Notes under the pieces: generated by a model
Databases searched by the model: none
Told to the model about the DNA's origin: nothing
The model's input: the letters and a program-made list of their open reading frames with translations, nothing else
NCBI GenBank assembly: GCA_035267045.1
Contig: DATFMH010000056.1
Location: forward strand, 1 to 17,579
Direction of reading: 5' to 3'
Length of the DNA: 17,579 nt
Source of the DNA: DATFMH01 sp035267045
Lineage (GTDB): Bacteria; Bacteroidota; Rhodothermia; Balneolales; DATFMH01
Made by a program: the position numbers and the translations under genes
Shown: one piece after another, positions 1 through 7,863 of the stretch
Position numbering within the stretch: position 1 is the stretch's first letter
How the letters are laid out: each line of letters opens with the position of its first letter

Positions 1-2
1 AA

Positions 3-125
3 GCACGTGCCCGTCATTACGGTCATCAGATAGGTGTTGAATTTGGAGAGCCATTCCTGTATCACGGCGGGCCGGTCCCCCTGCATGATCTGGATTTCCT
101 GATGAAATCGAAGCCTATGCGGTAA
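3..125 (+). CDS. C-terminal fragment of an unidentified protein
   Basis: An open frame runs from the left edge of the window to a TAA at 123-125 and gives the last 40 residues of a protein whose start lies outside. The tail contains YGHQIGVEFGEPFLYHGGPV and ends LMKSKPMR. The V-x-F-G-E-P stretch faintly resembles the last strand of PlsC-type lysophospholipid acyltransferases, but the fragment is too short to assign and I do not recognise the protein. The other two forward frames meet a stop within 40 bases, and base choice in this frame looks coding. It is separated from the next gene, which is on the opposite strand, by about 300 bases of repeat-rich DNA. Confidence 0.6.
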   Translation, partial: ARARHYGHQIGVEFGEPFLYHGGPVPLHDLDFLMKSKPMR

Positions 126-133
126 GTCTGACA

Positions 134-231
134 ACGAGTAACAATTAACAATGAGTAATGAATAATTAGTAATTGACAGAAGAATGCAGAATTTAGAATA
201 GCTTTCAGCCCACAGCTATCAGCAATCAGCT
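134..231. repeat. degenerate 7-bp periodic repeat block, first half
   Basis: Fourteen consecutive 7-base words can be read in one register: acgagta, acaatta, acaatga, gtaatga, ataatta, gtaattg, acagaag, aatgcag, aatttag, aatagct, ttcagcc, cacagct, atcagca, atcagct. Neighbouring words differ by only a few bases, so the sequence drifts gradually from one heptamer family to another. No protein is likely here. The pattern resembles the short tandemly repeated heptanucleotides described in intergenic DNA of filamentous cyanobacteria. Function is unknown. Confidence 0.6.
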
Positions 232-240
232 AAAAAATAT

Positions 241-293
241 CTCTTTGCCGCGCTCTGCAGCAGCGCTTCTTCGCTAGATAAAAGAGCAAAGAG
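241..293. other. nested inverted repeat, possible structured RNA or terminator
   Basis: CTCTTTGC (241-248) pairs perfectly with GCAAAGAG (286-293). Inside it GCGCT (250-254) pairs with AGCGC (262-266). There is no long T run after either strand copy, so it is not a classic intrinsic terminator. It lies between two convergent genes, where a bidirectional transcription stop would make sense. Confidence 0.35.
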
Positions 294-360
294 GATTTCA
301 GTGACCGGAGGCCCATTATGCCCGGCAGGGACACAACGCCCCCCCCTTATTCAGGACGAG

Positions 361-402
361 TCATCACTTTTCACTTTTCACTTACATCTTACATTTTACA
401 TC
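361..402. repeat. degenerate 7-bp periodic repeat block, second half
   Basis: Six consecutive heptamers in one register: tcatcac, ttttcac, ttttcac, ttacatc, ttacatt, ttacatc. The block is separated from the heptamers at 134-231 by the nested hairpin and a C-rich stretch containing a run of C near 340-347. It ends just before the inositol-phosphatase stop codon at 431. Confidence 0.6.
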
Positions 403-430
403 TCGTGAAGCGCATATCCGCGTTCCATAA

Positions 431-1240
431 TTACGGTTCCAGATGTTTTTCTGAGATGCATTCTTTTATGCGCTTAAGAACATATGTCTGTATATCCGGA
501 TTGCCAGCTACGATACGTTTTCCAAACAGCCAGTTATCTCCTCCCTGCCAGTCGGTAACAACACCTCCTGCTTCACTGATGATGAGCGCTCCAGCCGCCA
601 CATCCCACGGAGATAACCCATATTCATAAAACCCATCGAAACGGCCGGCTGCGACAGCACATAAATCATATGCGGCGCTGCCCGGTCTACGAACTCCCTG
701 GGTCTCATGCATAAAGACTTTGAAAAGGTCCAGATACTCATCTACCAAATCCAAATCACGATACGGAAATCCCGTGCCCAAGAGAGCTTCATCAGCTTTT
801 TTATTGTTCGAAACGATTAATTTTTCACCATTTAAGAATGCACCTTTCCCCTTTTCAGCAGAAAATAATTCCTGTCTGGTAACTTCGAGCACAATCCCTA
901 CTTTGGCTTCCTTGTTCTCATACAGTGCGATGGAAACACAATAGGTAGGATATCCATGGGTAAAATTCGTAGTCCCGTCTATCGGATCGATTATCCATGT
1001 TCTTTGATCTGACAGTGATTCATGAGATGCTGTTTCCTCGGCAAGTATCACATCATTCGGAAAGGAATCTTTTATCACAGATATTATTTTTTCTTCGGAT
1101 GCGACATCCGCTTTAGTGACTATATCGTGACGGCCTTTATACTGAACACCCAACGAGCGATGCTGATCATTAAACGATTTTATAATTTTTGATGCCTTAT
1201 GGGCTGCATTGACAGCCACTTCTAAATCAGTTGTGGACAT
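431..1240 (-). CDS. suhB: inositol-1-monophosphatase family protein (SuhB-like)
   Basis: A magnesium-dependent, lithium-sensitive-type phosphatase that removes phosphate from myo-inositol-1-phosphate or related sugar phosphates in the cytoplasm. The 269 residues match the usual family length. All signature elements are visible: KADVASEE (43-50), the metal ligands at E68/E69, WIIDPIDGTTNF (82-93, with D85 and D88), the RRPGSAAYDLC block (184-194) and the C-terminal PWDVAAGALI motif (211-220) with metal ligand D213. It follows dnaG on the same strand after 48 bases and is probably co-transcribed with it. No Shine-Dalgarno sequence precedes the ATG; the leader is AT-rich. Sequence alone cannot separate an inositol phosphatase from a fructose-1,6-bisphosphatase or a 3'-phosphoadenosine 5'-phosphate phosphatase of the same superfamily, and the ribosome-related role of E. 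coli SuhB is not implied. Confidence 0.9.
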   Translation of the reverse strand: MSTTDLEVAVNAAHKASKIIKSFNDQHRSLGVQYKGRHDIVTKADVASEEKIISVIKDSFPNDVILAEETASHESLSDQRTWIIDPIDGTTNFTHGYPTYCVSIALYENKEAKVGIVLEVTRQELFSAEKGKGAFLNGEKLIVSNNKKADEALLGTGFPYRDLDLVDEYLDLFKVFMHETQGVRRPGSAAYDLCAVAAGRFDGFYEYGLSPWDVAAGALIISEAGGVVTDWQGGDNWLFGKRIVAGNPDIQTYVLKRIKECISEKHLEP

Positions 1241-1288
1241 AAAACTATTTATTTTTTAATCTAATAACCATAATTAGGATTACATGAG

Positions 1289-3277
1289 CTATTTGTCCCC
1301 CGTTTCCTCTTCCTGTGGCGGATCAGGGAATAATTCATCAAGTGTGATTACTTCAAGTCGCATTCGTTCACGTGATACCTCTGTCAATAACCTGTTTATT
1401 TCTATTTTCTCATCACCGGATGACGACTGATACGCTTTTTCAAAATCTTTTTTCAATCTGTTAAGGTAGTGTAATTTGAGCGCTTTCAAAGCCCCCTTGG
1501 CCGTTTTATAAGGATTGGAATCTTTTATTACCTGAACGCCGGTTCGCTCCATGCCTTTCTCACTCACACCATAGGCATCCATAACTATTTCACTCACCAT
1601 TTCCGGCCATGGAGGATCATAGCTCATATACACATCAATGGATATATCTTTCTCATCCTGGTACCGCTTGATAATGTCTTCGAAAAACATTTTGAGATTT
1701 TCACTCTCAAAATGATCAGCGTTACACAGCTTACCGATATATTCCACCATTTTCCGCCCGTACTCAAGCATCAAACGAATTACTTCTTTTTCATAGCTTG
1801 CCATTCGGACTTGTGAATCTTTAGTCCTTCCGTTTTGAGATGTCGTATTTTCTCTCTTAACCTGATGTGTTGCTTGTTTTTCAATATTAGCCTCGCTACG
1901 TGGCAGCCCGCCATGATCCTGGGTTTTCTCAAATCTGCTTATTCTCTGCTTTTCTTTGGCTTCATCGCGTTTCAACTCTGCTATCTTTTTCCCCAATTCC
2001 TCGAACAGTGCCCGGTCACCAACTTTAACTTTTTGATTCAAATGAAGTACAAATGTTTCTCTTGTAACCGCATCCGGTATATGAGCAATACTGTATAAAA
2101 GTTGGCTGATTGTTCTTTTCTTATGTGCAGGGTCATCCCAGTCATGAGCCTGTTGCGCTTTATTGAGTATAAAAGTAATGAAATCTTTCGAATCCTTTTT
2201 CTTGTATTCTAAAAACGATTTATTTCCAAATTGTCTGACAAACGAGTCGGGATCTTCCCCTTCCGGTAATTGAAGTAAGCGAACTTCCAGGCCTTCCCGA
2301 AGTGCAATATTCAAGCCGCGTATCATGGCATTCTGCCCGGCGGAATCGGAATCATAAATCATCAATAACGTATCCCCGTATCGATGCACCGACCTCATTT
2401 GCTGCAGTGTCAAAGCCGTACCCGAGGTGGATATGACATTACGTATGCCCGCCTGATGTAGTGAGAGGACATCGGTATAACCTTCAACCAGGATGGCTTC
2501 TTTTTCCTTTCGTATCTCGTTCTTTGCAACCTGAATCCCGTAAAGAACCTCGCTTTTATTATACACCAATGTCTGAGGTGAATTGATATATTTGGCACTC
2601 TTCGCCTGACCAACCACCCTCCCGCCAAATGCAATCACTTTTCCGGTTGGATTAAAAATGGGAAACATGATCCTGTTTCGAAATGTATCGTAGGCTTTCT
2701 CACCGTTTCGACCATATTTTATTAATCCCGCTTCCTGAAGATACTGTTCCTTCACGCCGGCGCTTTCCGCCGCTTTTAATAACCCATCCCATTGATCCGG
2801 GGCATATCCCAGTCCATATTTTTTTATCGTCTGAGCATTTAAACCGCGCTTTTTCAGATAAGCCCGTGCATTTTCGGCTTCATCTTTTTCTATGAGTGAA
2901 CGATAAAAGAACAAACCGGCAAATCGCAGTGCATGATAGATACCCTCTTTAAGGTGCATTTGTTCATCGTATTCGGGTTCTTCTTCCTCTTCAGGAACAA
3001 ATACGCCAAACCGGCTTGCCAGTTCGCGAATAGCTTCCGTAAAACCGACACCTTCCATCTCCATGACGAAATTAAAGACATCACCACCGGCACCACATCC
3101 AAAACATTTATAAATCCCTAACCGGGGAGTAACGTGAAAAGAAGGAGTTTTTTCATTATGAAACGGACAGAGTCCCACAAAACCGCTGCCGGAGCGCTTC
3201 AGCTTTACGTAATCGGAAACGACGTCAACAATGTCTGCCGCATCTCTTACTTCCTCTTTTTTTTCGTCAGGTATCAT
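1289..3277 (-). CDS. dnaG: DNA primase DnaG
   Basis: Synthesises RNA primers for replication of the leading and lagging strands, working with the DnaB helicase. The 662-residue protein has the standard three-part layout. The N-terminal CHC2 zinc finger has ligands C37, H40, C58 and C61 in CPFHNEKTPSF...YKCFGC. The catalytic core follows, with AFGGRVV (216-222), the TOPRIM glutamate in VEGYTDV (264-270, E265), YDSDSAG (308-314, D309/D311) and PEGEDPDSF (338-346). A polar, low-complexity linker at about 440-490 leads to a helical C-terminal helicase-binding region (about 495-645). The start MIPDEKKEEVRDAADIVDVV matches family N-termini, so this ATG is favoured although no Shine-Dalgarno sequence is evident. 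The gene heads a likely dnaG-suhB unit and is divergent from sucD. Confidence 0.97.
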   Translation of the reverse strand: MIPDEKKEEVRDAADIVDVVSDYVKLKRSGSGFVGLCPFHNEKTPSFHVTPRLGIYKCFGCGAGGDVFNFVMEMEGVGFTEAIRELASRFGVFVPEEEEEPEYDEQMHLKEGIYHALRFAGLFFYRSLIEKDEAENARAYLKKRGLNAQTIKKYGLGYAPDQWDGLLKAAESAGVKEQYLQEAGLIKYGRNGEKAYDTFRNRIMFPIFNPTGKVIAFGGRVVGQAKSAKYINSPQTLVYNKSEVLYGIQVAKNEIRKEKEAILVEGYTDVLSLHQAGIRNVISTSGTALTLQQMRSVHRYGDTLLMIYDSDSAGQNAMIRGLNIALREGLEVRLLQLPEGEDPDSFVRQFGNKSFLEYKKKDSKDFITFILNKAQQAHDWDDPAHKKRTISQLLYSIAHIPDAVTRETFVLHLNQKVKVGDRALFEELGKKIAELKRDEAKEKQRISRFEKTQDHGGLPRSEANIEKQATHQVKRENTTSQNGRTKDSQVRMASYEKEVIRLMLEYGRKMVEYIGKLCNADHFESENLKMFFEDIIKRYQDEKDISIDVYMSYDPPWPEMVSEIVMDAYGVSEKGMERTGVQVIKDSNPYKTAKGALKALKLHYLNRLKKDFEKAYQSSSGDEKIEINRLLTEVSRERMRLEVITLDELFPDPPQEEETGDK

Positions 3278-3328
3278 ATTGGCTGTAATATTGCAGATAT
3301 CCTCTACAAATTAAACTGTCTTCTTCCG

Positions 3329-3356
3329 TTTATAAGTATAGTCAAATCGATGACAA
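3329..3356 (-). promoter_or_regulatory. candidate dnaG promoter
   Basis: On the minus strand, TTGTCA (plus 3351-3356) and TATAAA (plus 3329-3334) are separated by 16 bases, about 50 bases upstream of the dnaG ATG. The same stretch can be read as TTTG followed 19 bases later by TATAAACG, a poor fit to the Bacteroidota -7 box. Motif match only. Confidence 0.3.
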
Positions 3357-3372
3357 ATTCGATATTAAAAAT

Positions 3373-3402
3373 AACGAGTCTGTATGAAAATAAGGACTCG
3401 TT
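3373..3402. other. 8-bp perfect inverted repeat in dnaG-sucD intergenic region
   Basis: AACGAGTC (3373-3380) is the exact reverse complement of GACTCGTT (3395-3402), with a 14-base spacer. It lies upstream of the candidate dnaG promoter and the candidate sucD promoter, so it could be an operator. There is no T run to make it a terminator. Confidence 0.4.
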
Positions 3403-3432
3403 TAACGTTCCCATTTACAAAACTGATTTTTA

Positions 3433-3467
3433 TTGTCATAAACTTTACTTATTGCCTTTATGGTTTG
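3433..3467 (+). promoter_or_regulatory. weak candidate sucD promoter
   Basis: TTG (3433-3435) precedes TATGGTTTG (3459-3467), which resembles the Bacteroidota -7 consensus TAnnTTTG but carries one extra base; the spacing to the -33 element is also slightly long. Transcription would start about 65 bases before the sucD ATG. Confidence 0.25.
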
Positions 3468-3538
3468 GCAAATCTTTATGATGTCGGTATATTCATGCAA
3501 CGAACTTAAATTAAAATTTTTAAAATATAATTATACTG

Positions 3539-4405
3539 ATGAGTGTTCTTGTTGGAAAAAATACGAGACTTGTCGTTCAAGGATTTACCGGTAGCGAAGG
3601 TACCTTTCATGCACAACAAATGATTGATTATGGTACTAATGTTGTCGGTGGTGTTACCCCGGGTAAAGGCGGACAAAAACATTTAGATCGTCCTGTCTTT
3701 AATACGGTAGCTGATGCAGTTGATCATGAAGGAGCAAATACATCTGTAATTTTTGTACCTCCGCCTTTTGCTGCTGATGCTATTACGGAGGCCGCATTTG
3801 CCGGTATTAAAACCATTATTTGCATAACCGAAGGTATTCCGGTAAAAGATATGATAACGGCTAAAGCTATTGTTGATAATCATGGAGCCACTTTAATTGG
3901 TCCTAACTGTCCGGGTGTTATAACCCCGGGTGAGGCCAAAATTGGTATCATGCCCGGTAACATCTTTACCCCCGGCCGCGTGGGACTCATTTCCCGCTCA
4001 GGTACCCTTACATACGAAGCTGTTGATCAATTGACTAAAGAAGGTCTGGGTCAAAGTACGGCTATAGGTATTGGTGGCGATCCAATTATCGGAACGACAC
4101 ATCTCCAGGCTGTAAAGCTATTTAACGAAGATCCTGATACCGATGCCATTGTATTAATCGGTGAAATTGGTGGTACGGCTGAAGAAGAGGCTGCCGCATG
4201 GATCAAAGATAATGTAAGTAAACCTGTTGTTGCATTTATTGCCGGTCGTACAGCACCCCCGGGCAGACGTATGGGTCATGCCGGTGCTATTGTTTCTGGC
4301 GGTAAAGGTACTGCAGCAGAAAAAATGAAGGCTTTGAGTGAAGCTGGAATTACAGTATGTGAAAGTCCGGCCGTTATAGGTTCCACAATGAAAGAATTAC
4401 TGTAA
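3539..4405 (+). CDS. sucD: succinate-CoA ligase (ADP/GDP-forming) alpha subunit
   Basis: Alpha subunit of succinyl-CoA synthetase, which converts succinyl-CoA plus nucleoside diphosphate and phosphate to succinate, CoA and NTP in the TCA cycle. The 288 residues match family length. The CoA-binding Rossmann half begins VVQGFTGSEGTFHAQQM (12-28). GPNCPGVI (121-128) and the GEIGG glutamate (E209) are present. The phosphorylated histidine is H247 in RRMGHAGAIVSGGKGTA. The beta subunit gene sucC is not adjacent; the gene is monocistronic, with its own terminator directly downstream. Its ATG has no Shine-Dalgarno sequence, only an AT-rich leader. Unlinked sucC and sucD genes are common in Bacteroidota-like genomes. 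Assignment is secure. Confidence 0.97.
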   Translation: MSVLVGKNTRLVVQGFTGSEGTFHAQQMIDYGTNVVGGVTPGKGGQKHLDRPVFNTVADAVDHEGANTSVIFVPPPFAADAITEAAFAGIKTIICITEGIPVKDMITAKAIVDNHGATLIGPNCPGVITPGEAKIGIMPGNIFTPGRVGLISRSGTLTYEAVDQLTKEGLGQSTAIGIGGDPIIGTTHLQAVKLFNEDPDTDAIVLIGEIGGTAEEEAAAWIKDNVSKPVVAFIAGRTAPPGRRMGHAGAIVSGGKGTAAEKMKALSEAGITVCESPAVIGSTMKELL

Positions 4406-4433
4406 GAGTTAAATCTTACTAATAATTTTACTG

Positions 4434-4465
4434 GCTCTTCTGTTATTACAGGAGAGCTTTTTTTT
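4434..4465 (+). terminator. intrinsic terminator of sucD
   Basis: GCTCTTCTGT (4434-4443) pairs with ACAGGAGAGC (4448-4457) as a 10-bp stem with a single G-U pair and a TATT loop, followed at once by eight T (4458-4465). It starts 28 bases after the sucD stop. This is a textbook rho-independent terminator. Confidence 0.92.
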
Positions 4466-4700
4466 ATTGAACAAACCAAATACCCTGTAATAGAACGATG
4501 GTGGCACGGCTTAATAAAATATTAGATACCCGATGACAGAATGCCAAATAGCTACCACCCAATCCACAAATAAATCTGTTTTATCTGCGTAAATCTGAGG
4601 CTATATTCAACCACGGGGGAACACTAAGAAAGCAAATAGAATTAATAATTATTGATCATTGCTAATTGTAAAAACTGACAGCTTTTCACCCGTACACACT
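4466..4700. other. non-coding spacer with degenerate repeat-like text
   Basis: No convincing gene is present between the sucD and aceA terminators. The stretch 4560-4640 contains AAATCTG twice (ending near 4578 and 4596) and then CCACGGGGGAACAC. I recall degenerate intergenic sequences of this wording from several unrelated bacterial genomes, but cannot verify that here. The 7-bp periodic block at 4641-4689 follows directly. Confidence 0.4.
4641..4689. repeat. second degenerate 7-bp periodic repeat block
   Basis: Seven heptamers in one register: attaata, attattg, atcattg, ctaattg, taaaaac, tgacagc, ttttcac. The words attattg/atcattg/ctaattg resemble gtaattg/acaatta at 134-231, and ttttcac is identical to the repeated word at 368-381. 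The two loci, more than 4 kb apart, therefore share a repeat vocabulary. Confidence 0.5.
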
Positions 4701-4740
4701 AAAAAAAGTAAGGCCTGCTTCTTTCACAAAACAGGCCTTA
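4701..4740 (-). terminator. intrinsic terminator of the aceB-aceA operon
   Basis: On the minus strand TAAGGCCTG (plus 4732-4740) and CAGGCCTTA (plus 4709-4717) form a perfect 9-bp stem with a 14-base loop, followed after one base by seven T (plus 4701-4707). It lies about 60 bases after the aceA stop codon. The 60 bases between contain a further 8-bp inverted repeat, TATGTGAT (4755-4762) with ATCACATA (4780-4787). Confidence 0.85.
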
Positions 4741-4802
4741 TTGGAGATGTATGTTATGTGATGTCATCTAAGTATTGAAATCACATACATGGCAATGTCT
4801 TT

Positions 4803-6086
4803 TTATTTGAATTGTTCGGTTTCCGTGGAACCATCCAGTGCAAGTGTCGATGTTTCACCACTTGAAATTGCTGCACGTACCAGGTCAAAGTAACCGGTAC
4901 CAACCTCTCTCTGGTGTTTTGTACCGGTATATCCCAGGATCTCATCGGCAAATTCAGCTTCTTGTAATCTGGAATAAGCCGTCATACCTTCACTCGCATA
5001 TTCATATGCCAAACGGAACATTCCGTGGTTCAATGAATGAAAACCGGCAAGGGTCACAAACTGGAATTTATAGCCCATGGCAGCCAGTTCTTTTTGAAAT
5101 TTCGCGATGGTCTTATTGTCCAGATTTCTCCGCCAGTTGAACGAAGGGGAACAATTATATGCCAACAGCTTATCCGGGTATTTTTCATGTATTGCATCCG
5201 CAAACTCACGTGCTTCATCCAGGTCGGGATGAGCCGTTTCGCACCATAACAAATCGGCGAATGGTGCATAAGAAAGTCCGCGTGCTATAGCGGCTTCTAA
5301 ACCACCCTTAAACCGGAAAAAACCTTCCGGTGTACGTTCATCTTTAATGAACAACCGGTCTCTCTCATCTATATCACTGGTAATTAATTGAGCGGAATTG
5401 GCATCTGTTCTTGCAACAATCAATGTAGGGACACCCGATACATCAGCAGCGAGCCGTGCTGCTGTGAGTGTATTAATAAATTGACTTGTCGGTACAAGAA
5501 CTTTTCCACCCATATGGCCACATTTTTTCTCCGAGGCTAATTGATCCTCAAAATGAATTCCTGAGACACCGGCTTCAATCATATGCTTAGCCAATTCAAA
5601 AGCACTAACCTGTCCGCCAAATCCCGCTTCAGCATCGGCTACGATAGGTGCCAACCAGTTAATATCCCTTGAGTCTCCTTCGGAGAAATGAATCTGATCC
5701 GCCCGACGTAAGGTGTTATTTATTTTCCTGATCAACTCCGGTACACTATTGACGGGATACAAACTCTGGTCAGGATACATTTCTCCCGCCAGATTAGCGT
5801 CGGCAGCCACCTGCCAGCCACTGACATATATGGCTTTCAGGCCTGCTTTTACCTGTTGCATAGCTTGATTTCCGGTTAATGCACCTAATGAAGCGACATA
5901 CTCTTCAGATCTGAGTAGCTTCCAAAGACGTTCTGATCCAAGTTCGGCAAGTGTGTGTTTAATCAGTATACTGCCTCTGAGCTTTATCACTTCTTCAGCC
6001 GTATAATTCCTGATTATACCCTGCCATCTTTCATCGTTTGTCCATGTTTCATTAAGCGCTTTAATCCGTGATTTTAAATTCTCCAT
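4803..6086 (-). CDS. aceA: isocitrate lyase
   Basis: Cleaves isocitrate to glyoxylate and succinate, the first step of the glyoxylate shunt, needed for growth on acetate or fatty acids. The 427 residues form the short bacterial type. The catalytic loop KKCGHMGG lies at 187-194 with C189 as the active-site base. Metal-site residues lie in IVADAEAGFGG (148-158), and WCETAHPDL (281-289), NCSPSFNW (311-318) and TLAGFHSLN (345-353) are intact. The C-terminal tail, ending ALDGSTETEQFK, resembles the tail of the mycobacterial/corynebacterial ICL1-type enzyme, from memory. It is the second gene of the operon, 56 bases after aceB. The ATG lacks a Shine-Dalgarno sequence. A downstream terminator closes the unit. 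No isocitrate dehydrogenase kinase gene (aceK) is nearby. Confidence 0.97.
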   Translation of the reverse strand: MENLKSRIKALNETWTNDERWQGIIRNYTAEEVIKLRGSILIKHTLAELGSERLWKLLRSEEYVASLGALTGNQAMQQVKAGLKAIYVSGWQVAADANLAGEMYPDQSLYPVNSVPELIRKINNTLRRADQIHFSEGDSRDINWLAPIVADAEAGFGGQVSAFELAKHMIEAGVSGIHFEDQLASEKKCGHMGGKVLVPTSQFINTLTAARLAADVSGVPTLIVARTDANSAQLITSDIDERDRLFIKDERTPEGFFRFKGGLEAAIARGLSYAPFADLLWCETAHPDLDEAREFADAIHEKYPDKLLAYNCSPSFNWRRNLDNKTIAKFQKELAAMGYKFQFVTLAGFHSLNHGMFRLAYEYASEGMTAYSRLQEAEFADEILGYTGTKHQREVGTGYFDLVRAAISSGETSTLALDGSTETEQFK

Positions 6087-6142
6087 AAGCTTATCAAACT
6101 ATAGTGTTTCCGTTATACTTTAGTGAAGACATTTACCGGGAT

Positions 6143-7828
6143 TTACCCTTTCTCGGCCTGCTCTTTTACTGCTAATGCTTCATGTAGTGAACTGGCCAGC
6201 TCTTCTTGTGTGAAGATAGACTCGGCATCCTCACGGGCCTTTTTAAACCCATCAATAACGTGTTTTACCGAAGCTTCCGGTTGATCCTTCATTGTGGATT
6301 TTACTTCACTAAGAATTTTTTCGAGTTCTTCATCAAAGATTTTATGGACCAGCTCACGTGTTACTTTATGCCCATCATTGAGTTCAACTTTATGATGCAG
6401 CCATTGCCATATTTGTGCCCGTGATATCTCTAATGTAGCCAGGTCTTCCATCAGGTTATCCCATGCCACACAGCCGATATCCTGGTTCCATCCATTCATA
6501 TAGCCGATTCCCACCCGGATATTTTTTCGCATACCGCCTATTGTTATGGGACCGGTAGATTTAGGCAGCAGATCCGGGTATTTATCAAAATCATCCAGTT
6601 GTCGATCCAATTGATTCTCCCTGGAAAATGCTTTCATCGCATACGTGATGAAATACGGATGTGATACCCAGCATCCATCATGGCCGATATCAAACTCATG
6701 CTTCTTATCCTCAAGCACTTTAGCCGTTTGCTCTTCTCTTATTTGGGCTGTACTTCCCGGGGTAAAAGCTGACATCCCACCCATAGCGAACGCACCGCGC
6801 GCATGACAGATTTTTATTATTCGTTTCACATAATTATCCATCCATGGACGAAGCATATCAATTGTACCACGATCTGCTAATACCCGATCAGCATGATTCT
6901 TGAGAACTTTAATATCACTGAATATTTTATCCCAACGTCCCCCATTTAAGCCGGCAGCGTGCTCTCTGAATTCATACAGGATCTCTTCCATCTGGTAAGA
7001 GGCCGGTAATGTTTCAATTAGAAAAGTTGCTTTCAGTGTCCCATTCGGCAATTCTAAGGCATTTTCCACACTTGTAAATAAGCGATTCCACCACCTGGCT
7101 TCTAAATAATGCTCACATTTAGGTACATAATACATTGGTGTTTTCCCACGACGCAGGAGCTCCCTGGCGGTGTGATAAAACGTCACGGCAATATCAAACA
7201 GACCGCCCGCAATCTCTTTGCCGTCGATAAGAACATGAGATTCATTAAGATGTAATCCACGACAGCGGACCATAACCCCCGCCATATCATTAGGATCGAT
7301 TTCATAAATTTTTTCAGATTCATCACCGATCCCCGGTTTAATAAATCGAAGGTCCCCTTTTGCAGCGCCTATCACATTATGAACACCATCAATTACATTT
7401 ACCCATGTTGGTTTCATTGAATCTTCAAAATCCAGCATCGCCATATCCGCTTTGATACCGTCATCATTACGGCTCAGCATGTTAATGACCATCTTGGTAT
7501 TATTAACCGGTCCGGTTATCTCCACACGACGGGTCATAATATCATCCGGTAACGGATCGACTTTCCAATCGCCTGTTACTGCTGCAGTATCCCTCGGGAG
7601 ATAATCAGGGAGATCACCTTTATCAAATTTTTCCTGTTGAATTTTTCTCGCCGTTAACAATTTCTGACGATCAACCTCGAGTTCATGATGAAGATTCGTC
7701 AGTATCTCTAATAATTCCGGCTTAAGTATCTCTCTGGCACTCTTGGTCCACGCCGATTTCTCAACAGATATACGTTTCGTTATATCTATAAAATCACGCT
7801 CGTTTTTTTGCTTTAATCTTACTTCCAT
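6143..7828 (-). CDS. aceB: malate synthase (A type)
   Basis: Condenses glyoxylate with acetyl-CoA to malate, the second shunt step. The 561 residues fit malate synthase A, slightly longer than the usual length of about 530. Seen in order: TGPVNNTKMVINMLS (105-119), DFEDS (133-137), the RCRGLHL arginine region (188-194), IETLPA (271-276), the signature REHAAGLNGGRWD (288-300), and GYMNGWN...NLMEDLATLEISRAQIWQW (442-476) carrying the catalytic aspartate D462. The signature normally continues W-D-Y; here it is W-D-K (K301). It is first in the aceB-aceA operon, and its divergent promoter region is packed with palindromes shared with the regulator at 8041. There is no clear Shine-Dalgarno sequence upstream of the ATG. 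Confidence 0.96.
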   Translation of the reverse strand: MEVRLKQKNERDFIDITKRISVEKSAWTKSAREILKPELLEILTNLHHELEVDRQKLLTARKIQQEKFDKGDLPDYLPRDTAAVTGDWKVDPLPDDIMTRRVEITGPVNNTKMVINMLSRNDDGIKADMAMLDFEDSMKPTWVNVIDGVHNVIGAAKGDLRFIKPGIGDESEKIYEIDPNDMAGVMVRCRGLHLNESHVLIDGKEIAGGLFDIAVTFYHTARELLRRGKTPMYYVPKCEHYLEARWWNRLFTSVENALELPNGTLKATFLIETLPASYQMEEILYEFREHAAGLNGGRWDKIFSDIKVLKNHADRVLADRGTIDMLRPWMDNYVKRIIKICHARGAFAMGGMSAFTPGSTAQIREEQTAKVLEDKKHEFDIGHDGCWVSHPYFITYAMKAFSRENQLDRQLDDFDKYPDLLPKSTGPITIGGMRKNIRVGIGYMNGWNQDIGCVAWDNLMEDLATLEISRAQIWQWLHHKVELNDGHKVTRELVHKIFDEELEKILSEVKSTMKDQPEASVKHVIDGFKKAREDAESIFTQEELASSLHEALAVKEQAEKG

Positions 7829-7863
7829 ATAATTATTTTCTTTAGACTTGAATACTATTTATT

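Noticed and set aside
318..629. Open frame of 103 residues on the plus strand
   Set aside because: It begins in heptamer-repeat DNA and overlaps the clearly conserved inositol-phosphatase gene on the other strand; the product has no recognisable features.
3134..3481. 115-residue plus-strand open frame over the dnaG start and promoter region
   Set aside because: It covers the zinc-finger coding region of dnaG in antisense; the product is low-complexity and unlike any family I know.
4755..4787. TATGTGAT / ATCACATA inverted repeat as the aceA terminator
   Set aside because: It has a 17-base loop and no T run on the minus strand; the stem at 4709-4740 with seven T is far better.
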